Position numbers and translations under genes: made by a program. From positions 62,001 to 126,000 of the forward strand of contig NZ_NPDZ01000008.1 in NCBI RefSeq assembly GCF_002811875.1: 64,000 nt of DNA, given 5' to 3'. Positions 8,693 through 17,106 of the stretch are shown here, one piece after another. Source of the stretch: Leptospira perolatii. GTDB taxonomy: Bacteria > Spirochaetota > Leptospiria > Leptospirales > Leptospiraceae. The notes below the pieces were generated by a model that made no database searches, was not told where the DNA came from, and was given only the letters and a program-made list of their open reading frames with translations. Within the stretch, counting starts at the first letter, position 1. Each line of letters begins with the position of its first letter.

Positions 8693-9268
8693 ATGAAAAT
8701 TATGGGACTCATGATTCTCCTGAAATCATTCGTCAGAGTCACTCTAGCCGGTTGCTTTGTACTACCGGCTTTTCTTTTCGCCCAGGACGCTGTCGGACTG
8801 TACCCTTCTCGCCAGTATCGAACTGCCGCTTTTTTCAGGAACGAAAAACATGGAAGTTATGTCTTCGGTGACCTGGAGACAATCAAAAGTAGATATACTT
8901 TAACAGAGTTCCAACTGGAAGAAATTGCTAGAATAAATTTAAAGTATAAAAAGCAGCATGAAAAATGGCTGAGAAAACTTTCTCCGACTCATGTAGAGCT
9001 AGAACTCTTATTGATTGAGCAAAATCCGGATTTGAAAAAAATCAGGCACCTGCTTATGGAAATAGGAAGGTACACTTCGGAAATTCGATTGAACCAAATC
9101 TCTCATAGACTTGCGATCGAGAAAGTAGTGAATGTAGAGCATATGAAGAAAAAGTCTCAGAAACCAACTGAAGAAACGCTGAAAGATCAGGGAGATGCTC
9201 TGGGCTTCCCATTAAACCTGATCATACCCGAAAGAATCGTATTACCCATACCAGGAATCCTGCAGTAA
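8693..9268 (+). CDS. Spy/CpxP-like periplasmic protein
   Basis: A 191-residue exported protein with a signal peptide (about residues 1-30, hydrophobic core ending PAFLFAQD). The mature part is predicted to be helical, with an LTEFQLEEIARIN segment like the LTxxQ repeats of Spy/CpxP/ZraP proteins, then long Lys/Glu-rich helices. Such proteins bind unfolded periplasmic proteins or metal ions and often feed into stress regulators. It precedes an ECF sigma factor gene by 12 bp, so it may be the periplasmic sensor of that system, as in heavy-metal-sensor/ECF operons. The assignment rests on a short motif and overall helicity. Confidence 0.6.
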   Translation: MKIMGLMILLKSFVRVTLAGCFVLPAFLFAQDAVGLYPSRQYRTAAFFRNEKHGSYVFGDLETIKSRYTLTEFQLEEIARINLKYKKQHEKWLRKLSPTHVELELLLIEQNPDLKKIRHLLMEIGRYTSEIRLNQISHRLAIEKVVNVEHMKKKSQKPTEETLKDQGDALGFPLNLIIPERIVLPIPGILQ

Positions 9269-9280
9269 GGAAGATTTTAC

Positions 9281-9793
9281 ATGGAACAAAAACAATTTGC
9301 CGAGCTAATTGAGTCCACAAAGCACATCGTGTTATCTGCAATTCGAAAGAATTTATACGAAGAGTTCTATGATTCAATAGATGATGTGGTCCAAGAAACT
9401 TATATGAGGGCTTACAAAAGCCTGGCCGCAAATAAGTTCCGAGGAGAATCTACTCATAGTACCTGGCTTTACACGATTGCCCGAAATGAATCCTTGCGGA
9501 TGAACCAAAAGCGCAATCGCCAAACAAGCCTCGCAACCAGATTGAAAGAGAAAGTCGTTCAAGATGCAATTCTATATCATAGAAATGAGATGGAAGACGA
9601 TGGGCTAGAAGTAGAGTTAAAAGACCTTATTTCTAATCTTCCCTGGAAGTATAAATCTGTTTTGGCATTAGTCTCTGAAGGATACAAAGAACAACAGATT
9701 GCCCAAAAACTCGGGATACCGGAAGGTACCGTAAAATCTAGATCCTTTCGTGGAAAACAAATGCTAAAAAAACTCTTCTTCCAAGAAACATAG
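9281..9793 (+). CDS. ECF-type RNA polymerase sigma factor (module 1)
   Basis: A 170-residue group 4 sigma factor. Region 2 is at about residues 25-85: SIDDVVQETYMRAYKSL followed by STWLYTIARNESLR, the core-binding and -10-recognition helices. Region 4 is at about residues 115-165: LPWKYKSVLALVSEGYKEQ then IPEGTVKSRSFRGK, a helix-turn-helix for the -35 element. The start ATG has a good ribosome-binding site (AAGGAAG). It lies in an operon with an upstream Spy-like protein and a downstream single-pass membrane protein, which probably form its regulatory module. Confidence 0.93.
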   Translation: MEQKQFAELIESTKHIVLSAIRKNLYEEFYDSIDDVVQETYMRAYKSLAANKFRGESTHSTWLYTIARNESLRMNQKRNRQTSLATRLKEKVVQDAILYHRNEMEDDGLEVELKDLISNLPWKYKSVLALVSEGYKEQQIAQKLGIPEGTVKSRSFRGKQMLKKLFFQET

Positions 9794-9809
9794 GAAGCGA
9801 TTGCTGAGA

Positions 9810-10190
9810 ATGGAAAACCAGGACAAACATAAATTAGAAGAGGAAATTTCGCGAAGATTGGATAGTTCAGACTGGAGTGTTCAGATGTCTGAATCCATCC
9901 TCCGGAAAAAAAAGACAAATCGTCTCCGCTGGATGGCGATCGCTTCTACCTGTAGTCTTGCAATAGGATTGCTCGCATTTGTTTCGATTCAGACAAGATC
10001 CGAAGAAAGCGAAGTTACGCAAACCGAATTGCGTTTGTTAGTAGAGGAGCAGATAGAAGGTACATTTGTAGATGCTGAATCCGGTATGAAAAATACTGGA
10101 TACAGCGAAGATCAAATGCTTGAAGATCAAGTGAGCTCTCCCCTCTTCGATGTTGATGAGCTGATAGAAACTTCTTTTCAACGTAGATAG
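9810..10190 (+). CDS. putative anti-sigma or single-pass membrane protein
   Basis: About 126 residues from ATG 9810. A TTG at 9801 would add three residues, and an AGGAAG at 9792-9797 could serve either. A charged cytoplasmic N-terminus (about 40 residues) is followed by one membrane helix (WMAIASTCSLAIGLLAFVSI) and an acidic extracytoplasmic tail. This layout is common for anti-sigma factors encoded just after ECF genes, but no zinc-binding ZAS motif (HxxxCxxC) is present. Anti-sigma function is inferred from position only. Confidence 0.55.
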   Translation: MENQDKHKLEEEISRRLDSSDWSVQMSESILRKKKTNRLRWMAIASTCSLAIGLLAFVSIQTRSEESEVTQTELRLLVEEQIEGTFVDAESGMKNTGYSEDQMLEDQVSSPLFDVDELIETSFQRR

Positions 10191-10284
10191 TTTTGACCCC
10201 CACTATTTTTCTGAATTTTGCTTTATAGAAAAACTCGACTTGCATTTTATTATACCGATTAAATAAATTAGAGCTGCATTGGCG

Positions 10285-10312
10285 GTTGGATTGAATGGGT
10301 GATTAATCCAAC
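10285..10312. promoter_or_regulatory. inverted repeat upstream of cytochrome P450
   Basis: GTTGGATT (10285-10292) and AATCCAAC (10305-10312) form an 8-bp perfect inverted repeat with a 12-base spacer, ending 31 bp before the P450 start codon. It could be an operator for a dimeric repressor or a leader hairpin. No experimental link is implied. Confidence 0.35.
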
Positions 10313-10343
10313 GATGCGTTCGCAAAGCGAGCGAGGAGGCCCA

Positions 10344-11714
10344 ATGTTTTTTTTAAAGGAAGCATCGAATTCCAAAGATAGAAAAAAGGAGCCGAATTTA
10401 CCGCCAGGTACATTTGGACTTCTCTCCCTTCGTTTTCTGCCTCTTCTAAAAAGAGATACAATCGGTTTTTTCAAAAAATTAAATCGAAAGTTCGGCAAGA
10501 CAGTTCGGTTCGGAATCTTTAAAATTAGCGTGCATATAATCACGCAGCCTGATGACGTCAGGAAGGTTTTGCAAGAGAACAGTCAGAACTATCACAAAGG
10601 AATTTTTTACATAGAGCTCGGACGGATTCTGGGCAAGGGAATTCTTCTGAGTGAAGGAGAATTCTGGAAGAAGCAGAGAAAACTAATACAGCCTTCGTTT
10701 CATCGCCAGAGGATCTCTGAGTTCGTTCAAGTAATGGCCAACGAAACGGATAAGATGCTCAATCGATGGAAGAATCTAAAGCAAACAGACGTTTCCAGAG
10801 AGATGATGCATTTAACGTTCTCGATTGTAGGAAAAACACTTTTTAAAACCGAAGTGGAAAGCTATGCGAATCGAATAGAATCCGCGGTCACAATCGCTTT
10901 GGGAGAAGTTTCAAAACGAGCCAAGAGAATATTTCCTGCGCCATTTCATTGGAATACTCCCGGAAACGTTCGTATTAAGCAGTCAATAGCTGAAATGAAT
11001 TCAGTAGTATACGATCTTATCGAACAAAGGAAGAAATCGCCTTCGAACGATATCATCACTATGCTTTTAGAAGCCAGGGATGAAGAAACAGGTGAAACAA
11101 TGAGCGAACAGCAGATTCGCGATGAGGCTATTACTCTTTTAATCGCTGGTCACGAAACTACTGCGAATGCTCTTTCCTGGGCATTCTACTTACTAAGTCA
11201 AAATCCTGAGGCATTTGAAAAAGTAAGGGCTGAGGCATTTTCAGTGTTAGGCGACCGTGAGCCGAATATGGATGATATTCAAAAATTATCATATACTCGG
11301 AAAGTGGTCGATGAAACTTTAAGGTTGTATCCACCTGCTTGGATTATTGAAAGGAGAGCCCTAGGTTGGGACGAATTAGGAGGGTATGATGTTCCTCCTA
11401 GTACAAACGTTTCGATCTGCATATTCAATCTTCATAGAAATCCGGACTTCTGGAATAATCCGGACCAATTCGATCCGGACAGATTTGATGAGGAAAATTC
11501 CAAGGACAGACCTAAGTATGCCTATATACCCTTTGGTGGAGGTCCCAGAGTCTGTATAGGCAATGTTTTTGCGCTTACTGAAGCAGTGTTAGTATTGGCA
11601 ATGGTGGCTCGGAAATTCAGATTTAGTCTTGTTCCGGGCAAAAAGATAGCATTGGAACCTTTAGTCACATTACGTCCGAAATATGGAGTGCATTTAAATC
11701 TAGTTTCCACTTGA
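10344..11714 (+). CDS. cytochrome P450
   Basis: A 456-residue soluble heme monooxygenase. The I-helix oxygen-activation motif is AGHETTAN, the K-helix ExxR motif is in DETLRLYPPAW, and the heme-binding loop is FGGGPRVCIG with the thiolate ligand Cys404. It resembles the CYP102/CYP4-like fatty-acid or alkane hydroxylase group (inference from WIIERRAL and the overall pattern). ATG 10344 is preferred over GTG 10299 because a strong GAGGAGG site lies at 10333-10339. No redox partner gene is adjacent. A [2Fe-2S] ferredoxin at 37.3 kb is of a different type. Confidence 0.93.
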   Translation: MFFLKEASNSKDRKKEPNLPPGTFGLLSLRFLPLLKRDTIGFFKKLNRKFGKTVRFGIFKISVHIITQPDDVRKVLQENSQNYHKGIFYIELGRILGKGILLSEGEFWKKQRKLIQPSFHRQRISEFVQVMANETDKMLNRWKNLKQTDVSREMMHLTFSIVGKTLFKTEVESYANRIESAVTIALGEVSKRAKRIFPAPFHWNTPGNVRIKQSIAEMNSVVYDLIEQRKKSPSNDIITMLLEARDEETGETMSEQQIRDEAITLLIAGHETTANALSWAFYLLSQNPEAFEKVRAEAFSVLGDREPNMDDIQKLSYTRKVVDETLRLYPPAWIIERRALGWDELGGYDVPPSTNVSICIFNLHRNPDFWNNPDQFDPDRFDEENSKDRPKYAYIPFGGGPRVCIGNVFALTEAVLVLAMVARKFRFSLVPGKKIALEPLVTLRPKYGVHLNLVST

Positions 11715-11724
11715 CCCGGGCTTT

Positions 11725-11763
11725 CATGGCCGAGAACCTTATTTCGAGAGGATTTCGGCCATG
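11725..11763 (+). promoter_or_regulatory. hairpin covering the M23 peptidase start codon
   Basis: CATGGCCGA (11725-11733) is perfectly complementary to TCGGCCATG (11755-11763), whose last three bases are the ATG of the M23 gene. The 21-base loop contains the ribosome-binding site GAGAGGA (11746-11752). On the mRNA this hairpin would bury the start codon while exposing the Shine-Dalgarno sequence, so translation could depend on stem opening. The pairing is directly visible, and regulation is inferred. Confidence 0.5.
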
Positions 11764-12738
11764 GAAAAGATGATCAAGAAACGGATCGATCAGGTAAAAG
11801 AAAAAGGGCATCAACGCTTAACGGTCTTACTGATTCCTCACGGCTTTGATAAGTCATTCCACTTTCAGATTTCCATCTTCACAATTTTCTTTTTAGTCGG
11901 TCTTCTCTTCTCGATAGTAGGAATTGCAGTCTTAGGAATCGTAAAATATAACAATACTCGAATTCAGATTAATGCACTCGCTTCGGTATATGGAAAATAC
12001 TTCGATGAGTATCTTGAATACAGCGAGCAGCTCGAAGATATTGAGGATGATTTCGTAACCCTAACAGAAAATTTGCAAGAGGTCCATTCGCTCATCGATG
12101 GTGATTCGGATGAACTTTTAAAGCTCGCAGATGAATCGGATATAGAACATCAGGCTCACACCGAATTAAAGACAGAAGAAGTATCTGACAAGGACCTGAT
12201 GCTAGGTAGATCCTACCTTTCGGAAATCTATGGCTATCGTTCCGTTAGAGTTTCGATGGAAAAAAATAAATCCTTAATGGAATCCGTGTATGACTTTCTG
12301 GATAGCAGATATGGAGTCATGAATTCTCTTCCATTCGGCGAACCGCTATTTTCTTATAACTTAACTTCTTATTACGGAATGAGACGCTCACCGACTTTCG
12401 GTTATATGGAATTTCATGACGGAGTAGATTTGGCGAATGTCCCAGGAACTCCTATCTATTCTACTGGTGACGGAAGAATTTTCAGAGCGGTTCATTCTTC
12501 GAGAGGTTATGGCAATCATATCGTGGTTCAACATGCGAACGGTTACTATAGCCTTTATGGGCATTGTACAAAAATCTTGGTCCGCGACGGAGAAAACGTT
12601 CGGAAAGGACAATTGATTGCTACTGTAGGATCCACAGGAAACGTAACCGGACCGCATTTACATTATGAGGTATGGGTAGGAGATTCGAATCGTACCGATC
12701 CGATGGAATATATGAAGGTCGGCTTTGGTCAATATTAA
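11761..12738 (+). CDS. M23 family metallopeptidase, membrane anchored
   Basis: A 325-residue peptidoglycan endopeptidase-like protein. One membrane helix at about residues 38-60 (IFTIFFLVGLLFSIVGIAVL) is followed by a coiled-coil-like acidic region (residues 85-145) and a C-terminal LytM/M23 domain. Zinc-site residues are in MEFHDGVDLA (HxxxD) and GPHLHYEVW (HxH), with the intermediate His in LYGHC. All ligands are present, so it may be active. The N-terminal layout (helix plus coiled coil) is like that of MepM and FtsEX-linked EnvC-type factors. Its start codon lies in a hairpin. LigA follows 11 bp downstream. Confidence 0.88.
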   Translation: MEKMIKKRIDQVKEKGHQRLTVLLIPHGFDKSFHFQISIFTIFFLVGLLFSIVGIAVLGIVKYNNTRIQINALASVYGKYFDEYLEYSEQLEDIEDDFVTLTENLQEVHSLIDGDSDELLKLADESDIEHQAHTELKTEEVSDKDLMLGRSYLSEIYGYRSVRVSMEKNKSLMESVYDFLDSRYGVMNSLPFGEPLFSYNLTSYYGMRRSPTFGYMEFHDGVDLANVPGTPIYSTGDGRIFRAVHSSRGYGNHIVVQHANGYYSLYGHCTKILVRDGENVRKGQLIATVGSTGNVTGPHLHYEVWVGDSNRTDPMEYMKVGFGQY

Positions 12739-12749
12739 TAAAGCTTAAT

Positions 12750-14885
12750 ATGCCTAAAGCGAAAGATTCCAAATCCAAAGCAAAAGGCGCTCCTGCCGCC
12801 AAAAAAACTGCCAAGAAAAAGTCCGAAAAAAAGCCTGAAGCGGTGTCCCTTGAAAGAGCAGGCACCGTAAATGACAAGATTGATCTATCACCTTCGGAAG
12901 CCGAAAAAGAAATTCGTGCTTTAGAAAAAGAAATCCGTCACCATCAATACCAATATTATGTAAAGAATCTACCTACGATTTCTGACCTAAAGTTCGATCA
13001 AATGTTTCGACGCTTGCAGGATCTAGAAAAAGCTTTCCCGGATTTAATGGATCCAGCGAGTCCTACCTTGAGTGTAGGATCCGATTTAGACAAGGATTTT
13101 CAAAAATTCACCCACAGATTACCTGTGCTCTCTTTAGAAAATACGTACAGTGAGGAGGAGCTTTTGGATTGGATCCAGAAGACTGATCCAGAAGCTCTGT
13201 ATTCTTTGGAGTGGAAGATCGATGGGGCTTCCATAATGCTGTATTATGAAAATGGAATATTATCTAATGGGGTGACTAGAGGAACCGGTGGAGTAGGCGA
13301 CGACGTCACGGATAATATTCGAACAATTCGCAGTATTCCCCTCAGACTCGAGGAATCGGTCACTGTTTATCTTCGGGGCGAGGTCTATATGACCTACAAG
13401 GATTTTGAAGATTTCAATGAAAGCTCGGAGGGGAGATACGCCAATCCTAGAAATCTATCCTCAGGTTCTTTAAAGCAAAAGAATTCTTCCGATGTGGCAA
13501 AGAGACCTTTGAGGATCTTCACCTACGATGCATTCTTTCCGGAGGCAAAGGTTCGGTTTCAGACACATTCCGAAATCATGAAGAAAGTTGAAGAGTTAAA
13601 GTTTCCAGTTCCACCTGACACGGTTTTGGTGAAAGGAACTCAAATCTCCGAAGCGATTCGCAAATTTAAGAAGAAAAAGGAAAGTGTAGGGTTTCCTACA
13701 GACGGCTTAGTAGTAAAATTGAACGATCTATCAACAAGACAAGCGCTTGGATATACATCTCATTCTCCCCGCTGGGCAAGAGCTTTCAAATTCGATGCAA
13801 TGATGAAGGAAAGCAAAATCGTCGGAATCGATTATGCAGTAGGAAGAACTGGTAAAATTACTCCGAGGGCAGAGATTGAGCCGATCAGTCTTGCAGGAAC
13901 CACCGTGACCTTTGCCACTTTACATAACCAAGATTATATCAACGAATTGGGAATAGGGATTGGTGCGATTGTCAGAGTTTCCAAGAGGGGAGAAATTATT
14001 CCTGCAGTAGAAGAAGTAGTTACTCCGGGAGAAAAGGTTTTTCAGATTCCTAGATCCTGCCCTTCTTGCGGTACAAAGACAGAAAAGCGCGAAGATTCTG
14101 TAGATGCCTTTTGTCCGAATCCTGACTGTCCGGATCGTGTGAAAAACGGGATCATCTTTTTCTCCTCCAGAAAACAGATGGATATAGAAGGACTCGGGGA
14201 AAAGCAGGTCGAGTTCTTGTATGATAAAAAGTATATTAAAGATATTGCAGATTTATATGAACTGCAAAAGAAAAAAGATTCTTTGATGGAAGAAGAAGGC
14301 TTCGGAGAAAAAAGCGTTTCTATCATTCTAAATGGGATAGAAAATTCTAAGAAAAAGGATTTTAAGTTCGTGCTCTCATCACTCGGACTTCGTGAAGTAG
14401 GTCCGAAGGTCTCAGAACTTTTGATCGAGCACGGATACGAATCAATGGATTCTATCATAAAGGCTGTACAAAAGGAAAATTCTGCAGAGTCTCTCATGGA
14501 AATCCCTGGTATCGGTCCTTCTACAGTGGCTGCTTTGGTGGAAAGCTTCACCGACAAGAAAGTGATTAAGCTGGTAGAAAGGTTGAAATCAGCAGGATTG
14601 AAGATGAAGGCCGATCCGATCCAAAAAGCAGATAAGCAACCATTTCTCGGACAAATTTGGTGCGTATCCGGCTCGTTTGAGAATTTCCAACCGCGCGAAA
14701 AGGCTATGGACCTAGTCGTCTATTATGGAGGGCGAAAGGTCAGCTCAATTTCGAGCAAGACGACTCACTTGTTAGCTGGGCCGGGAGCTGGGTCCAAAGT
14801 GGACAAAGCAAAAGAGTTAGGCGTGGCGATCGTCTCAGAAGAAGAATTTTTAGAAACACTAAAGAAAAACGGAATCAAATATTAG
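12750..14885 (+). CDS. ligA: NAD-dependent DNA ligase LigA
   Basis: A 711-residue replicative ligase sealing nicks using NAD+. Order: a Lys/Ala-rich N-terminal tail (residues 1-30, unusual for LigA), domain Ia with HHQYQYYV, the nucleotidyltransferase domain with active-site Lys156 in WKIDGAS, an OB fold, a four-Cys zinc finger (CPSCGT...CPNPDC), HhH repeats (MEIPGIGPSTVAALVE) and a C-terminal BRCT domain (about residues 630-710). The typical length is about 670, and the extra residues are the basic tail. ATG 12750 fits the operon spacing, but no strong ribosome-binding site is seen. It probably shares a transcript with the M23 gene. Confidence 0.97.
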   Translation: MPKAKDSKSKAKGAPAAKKTAKKKSEKKPEAVSLERAGTVNDKIDLSPSEAEKEIRALEKEIRHHQYQYYVKNLPTISDLKFDQMFRRLQDLEKAFPDLMDPASPTLSVGSDLDKDFQKFTHRLPVLSLENTYSEEELLDWIQKTDPEALYSLEWKIDGASIMLYYENGILSNGVTRGTGGVGDDVTDNIRTIRSIPLRLEESVTVYLRGEVYMTYKDFEDFNESSEGRYANPRNLSSGSLKQKNSSDVAKRPLRIFTYDAFFPEAKVRFQTHSEIMKKVEELKFPVPPDTVLVKGTQISEAIRKFKKKKESVGFPTDGLVVKLNDLSTRQALGYTSHSPRWARAFKFDAMMKESKIVGIDYAVGRTGKITPRAEIEPISLAGTTVTFATLHNQDYINELGIGIGAIVRVSKRGEIIPAVEEVVTPGEKVFQIPRSCPSCGTKTEKREDSVDAFCPNPDCPDRVKNGIIFFSSRKQMDIEGLGEKQVEFLYDKKYIKDIADLYELQKKKDSLMEEEGFGEKSVSIILNGIENSKKKDFKFVLSSLGLREVGPKVSELLIEHGYESMDSIIKAVQKENSAESLMEIPGIGPSTVAALVESFTDKKVIKLVERLKSAGLKMKADPIQKADKQPFLGQIWCVSGSFENFQPREKAMDLVVYYGGRKVSSISSKTTHLLAGPGAGSKVDKAKELGVAIVSEEEFLETLKKNGIKY

Positions 14886-14957
14886 AATCGATCGATTTGA
14901 AATTTTTCCAATGATTGAATTTTGATGCATAAGCAAGCGTTAATCGAAATATAAGTA

Positions 14958-14986
14958 TTGAAGGCTTACTAAACTTTGCCTATAAC
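14958..14986 (+). promoter_or_regulatory. sigma70-type promoter for the CWC gene
   Basis: TTGAAG (14958-14963) and TATAAC (14981-14986) are separated by exactly 17 bases. Transcription would start near 14993, giving a leader of under 10 bases before ATG 15001, so the message may be nearly leaderless. This matches the lack of a Shine-Dalgarno sequence there. Confidence 0.55.
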
Positions 14987-15000
14987 AAAGATTATAGAAT

Positions 15001-15180
15001 ATGTCCGAAAAAAAATGCTCTAAATGTTCCGCTCCTTTTCTTTGTTGCAATGAGGAGCCTGGCTGTTGGTGCGAAGATGTCAATCTTACCTCAGAAACCC
15101 TTATACGGCTACGCACCGAGTATAGTAACTGCCTTTGTGAAAAATGTCTGAGACAAGAAGAGTCTGGGCAAATTATTTAG
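15001..15180 (+). CDS. small cysteine-rich CWC family protein
   Basis: A 59-residue protein whose cysteine pattern matches the Cys_rich_CWC family: CSKCSAPFLCC near the start, GCWCED in the middle and CLCEKCLRQ near the end. Nine of the 59 residues are Cys, suggesting a metal-binding (probably zinc) mini-domain. Function is unknown in the family. A consensus promoter lies just upstream. No Shine-Dalgarno sequence is visible. It is easily missed because of its length. Confidence 0.75.
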   Translation: MSEKKCSKCSAPFLCCNEEPGCWCEDVNLTSETLIRLRTEYSNCLCEKCLRQEESGQII

Positions 15181-15214
15181 AATCGTTTCATAACTAAGTC
15201 CTAAAGTATCTAAG

Positions 15215-15236
15215 TGTTCATTTAACAAAATGAACA
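15215..15236. promoter_or_regulatory. 22-bp palindrome, possible operator for lipid operon
   Basis: TGTTCATTT (15215-15223), spacer AACA, AAATGAACA (15228-15236): a perfect 9-bp inverted repeat. It lies in the 256-bp gap between the CWC gene and the acyl-CoA dehydrogenase operon. A second short palindrome, AAGCATGCTT, is at 15294-15303. Size and symmetry fit a TetR-type repressor site, but it could also be a weak terminator for the CWC gene. No T-run follows directly. Confidence 0.4.
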
Positions 15237-15436
15237 AATGTTTATTGCGAGATTGTTTTCTTCAGTTTTACAAAAACAAGTTGAAACCAAAATAAGCATG
15301 CTTGAAGCTTCGATTAAATAAGCACAGAATAATTACGGATGCCAGTATGCTTCCGAAAAATGAACCAACACAAAGACTGTGAACTTTAAGAAGTAAGTCG
15401 TGGATTCGACAAACCAGATTCTGCGAGAGAGGCGAT

Positions 15437-17053
15437 ATGTTTTTAAATCCTTACATTAAGACTGAAGACGAAGATTTTTATAATACTGTAAAAGATTTCG
15501 CTAAGGAAAGGGCGTTGCCTGGTGTAGAAGAAAGAGACGAGCTTGGAACTTGGGACGATTCTCTCTGGAAGGAAATGGGCAAAATGGGATTACTCGGTAT
15601 TCCAGTGCCGGATGAGTACGGAGGACAAGGCGGAACTTGTCTACATTGCTGCATCGCTCAAGAGGCATTCAATGCAGGATGTTTAGACGGAGGGTTTGGA
15701 CTTTCCTGGGGAGCTCACATGATCATCGGTACTTTGCCTATCCTTTTCCAAGGAACAGCAGAGCAAAAACAAAAGTACCTTCCGAAATTTGTGACCGGGG
15801 AATGGATCGCAGGCTTGGCCTTGACAGAACCTGATTCAGGATCAGACGCAGCAGGTATGCTTACTTTTGCGGAAAAAGTGGAAGGCGGCTACATTTTAAA
15901 CGGAAGTAAGATGTACATTACCAACGGACCTGTAGGACAGGTATTTATAGTAATGGCTCGGACTACAAAATCAAGAGGACCTATGGGAGTTTCCGCGTTC
16001 ATCGTAGAATCCAATATGAAAGGATTTCACGTGAGTAAGGTTCTGAAAAAGTTAGGGCATAATACTTCTACTACCGCAGAATTATCTTTTCAAGATATGT
16101 TTGTGCCGGATGCAAACCTTTTAGGTCCTTTAAATTCGGGATTTTTACGGATCGGAAAAGCGACCTTGGAATGGGAAAGGACTGTTCTTGTCGCAGCATT
16201 GCCTGGCGGAATGGAATTTATTCTGGAAGCTGGCTTGGATTACTCACTCAAAAGACGCCAGTTTGGTAAACCGATCCTATCCTTTTTTGGAATTCAGGAA
16301 AAACTAGCAAGGAATTGGGCCTATCTTTGCGCCTCTCGACGTGTCATCTACTTTGTTGCGAACAAGAAAGATAGTGATCCGAGCACTAGTCTTCCCCTGG
16401 AAAGTTCTGCTCTCAAAGTCTTTGTAACCGAATCCGCAGAAGAACTCGCCAACGACGCTGTTCAATTATTCGGCGGAATAGGCTACATGAGAGAATGTGA
16501 TGTGAGTCGTTTTTACAGAGATGTAAAATTGGGCACAATCGGAGGAGGAACCTCTGAAATTCAAAGAAGTATCATTTCCTCCACTTTCTCAGGATTCCAA
16601 AAATTTATGAGCACTTTAGAGCAGGCTTTTCCTGAAAACATCCGAACAAAAGCCGAAGCTGAACTTGCAGGAACTCCGGAATACCGAATGCTAGTATCTG
16701 CAAAAAACCTAATACAGAGCGTAGGAGATCATCCTGAAAGGAAAAAGAAGCAGTCGCTGGAATTTGGCTTTGCGGATTTGCTCGTACTGACAATGGCGAT
16801 ACAGTTGGCTGTTTGGGATTCTGCTCAATCTAGCGCTGAGTATTCAACTGAGGACAGAAAAAGAGATCTCAGAATCCTAAGCTTCTATGCCGGAGATCGC
16901 TTCCTGAAAAATGTGCATTTCTTAAAGGAAATCGATCAGAGGGGAACTCAGGATTTGTTAAGATGCTTTAACGAATTGCCTCCAATTGAAAAAGAAATTT
17001 CAGCATGTATTGAGTTTTTGAAAGAAGGCGTTTTAGGCGCATCAGTATCGTAA
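15437..17053 (+). CDS. acyl-CoA dehydrogenase
   Basis: A 538-residue FAD enzyme that oxidises acyl-CoA to 2-enoyl-CoA. Recognisable segments are GLALTEPDSGSDAAG (FAD and substrate contact), YILNGSKMYITNG, KRRQFGKPI and IGGGTSEIQRSI. The last segment has Gly where short- and medium-chain enzymes carry the catalytic Glu (IYEGT). Long-chain and isovaleryl enzymes also lack that Glu and use one in an earlier helix, and Glu264 in FILEAGLDYS is at the matching place. About 130 extra C-terminal residues are present. First gene of a three-gene operon with a MaoC-like hydratase and a thiolase-like protein. The ATG is preceded by GAGAGG. Confidence 0.92.
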   Translation: MFLNPYIKTEDEDFYNTVKDFAKERALPGVEERDELGTWDDSLWKEMGKMGLLGIPVPDEYGGQGGTCLHCCIAQEAFNAGCLDGGFGLSWGAHMIIGTLPILFQGTAEQKQKYLPKFVTGEWIAGLALTEPDSGSDAAGMLTFAEKVEGGYILNGSKMYITNGPVGQVFIVMARTTKSRGPMGVSAFIVESNMKGFHVSKVLKKLGHNTSTTAELSFQDMFVPDANLLGPLNSGFLRIGKATLEWERTVLVAALPGGMEFILEAGLDYSLKRRQFGKPILSFFGIQEKLARNWAYLCASRRVIYFVANKKDSDPSTSLPLESSALKVFVTESAEELANDAVQLFGGIGYMRECDVSRFYRDVKLGTIGGGTSEIQRSIISSTFSGFQKFMSTLEQAFPENIRTKAEAELAGTPEYRMLVSAKNLIQSVGDHPERKKKQSLEFGFADLLVLTMAIQLAVWDSAQSSAEYSTEDRKRDLRILSFYAGDRFLKNVHFLKEIDQRGTQDLLRCFNELPPIEKEISACIEFLKEGVLGASVS

Positions 17054-17106
17054 GGAATTCGAAATTTCTAATGGATTCCATTACCGCAAAAAGAAAGGAA
17101 TTAGAT

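Noticed and set aside
14886..14897. AATCGATCGATT palindrome just after ligA as a terminator
   Set aside because: It has no loop and too little stem to fold as an intrinsic terminator, though T-rich sequence follows.
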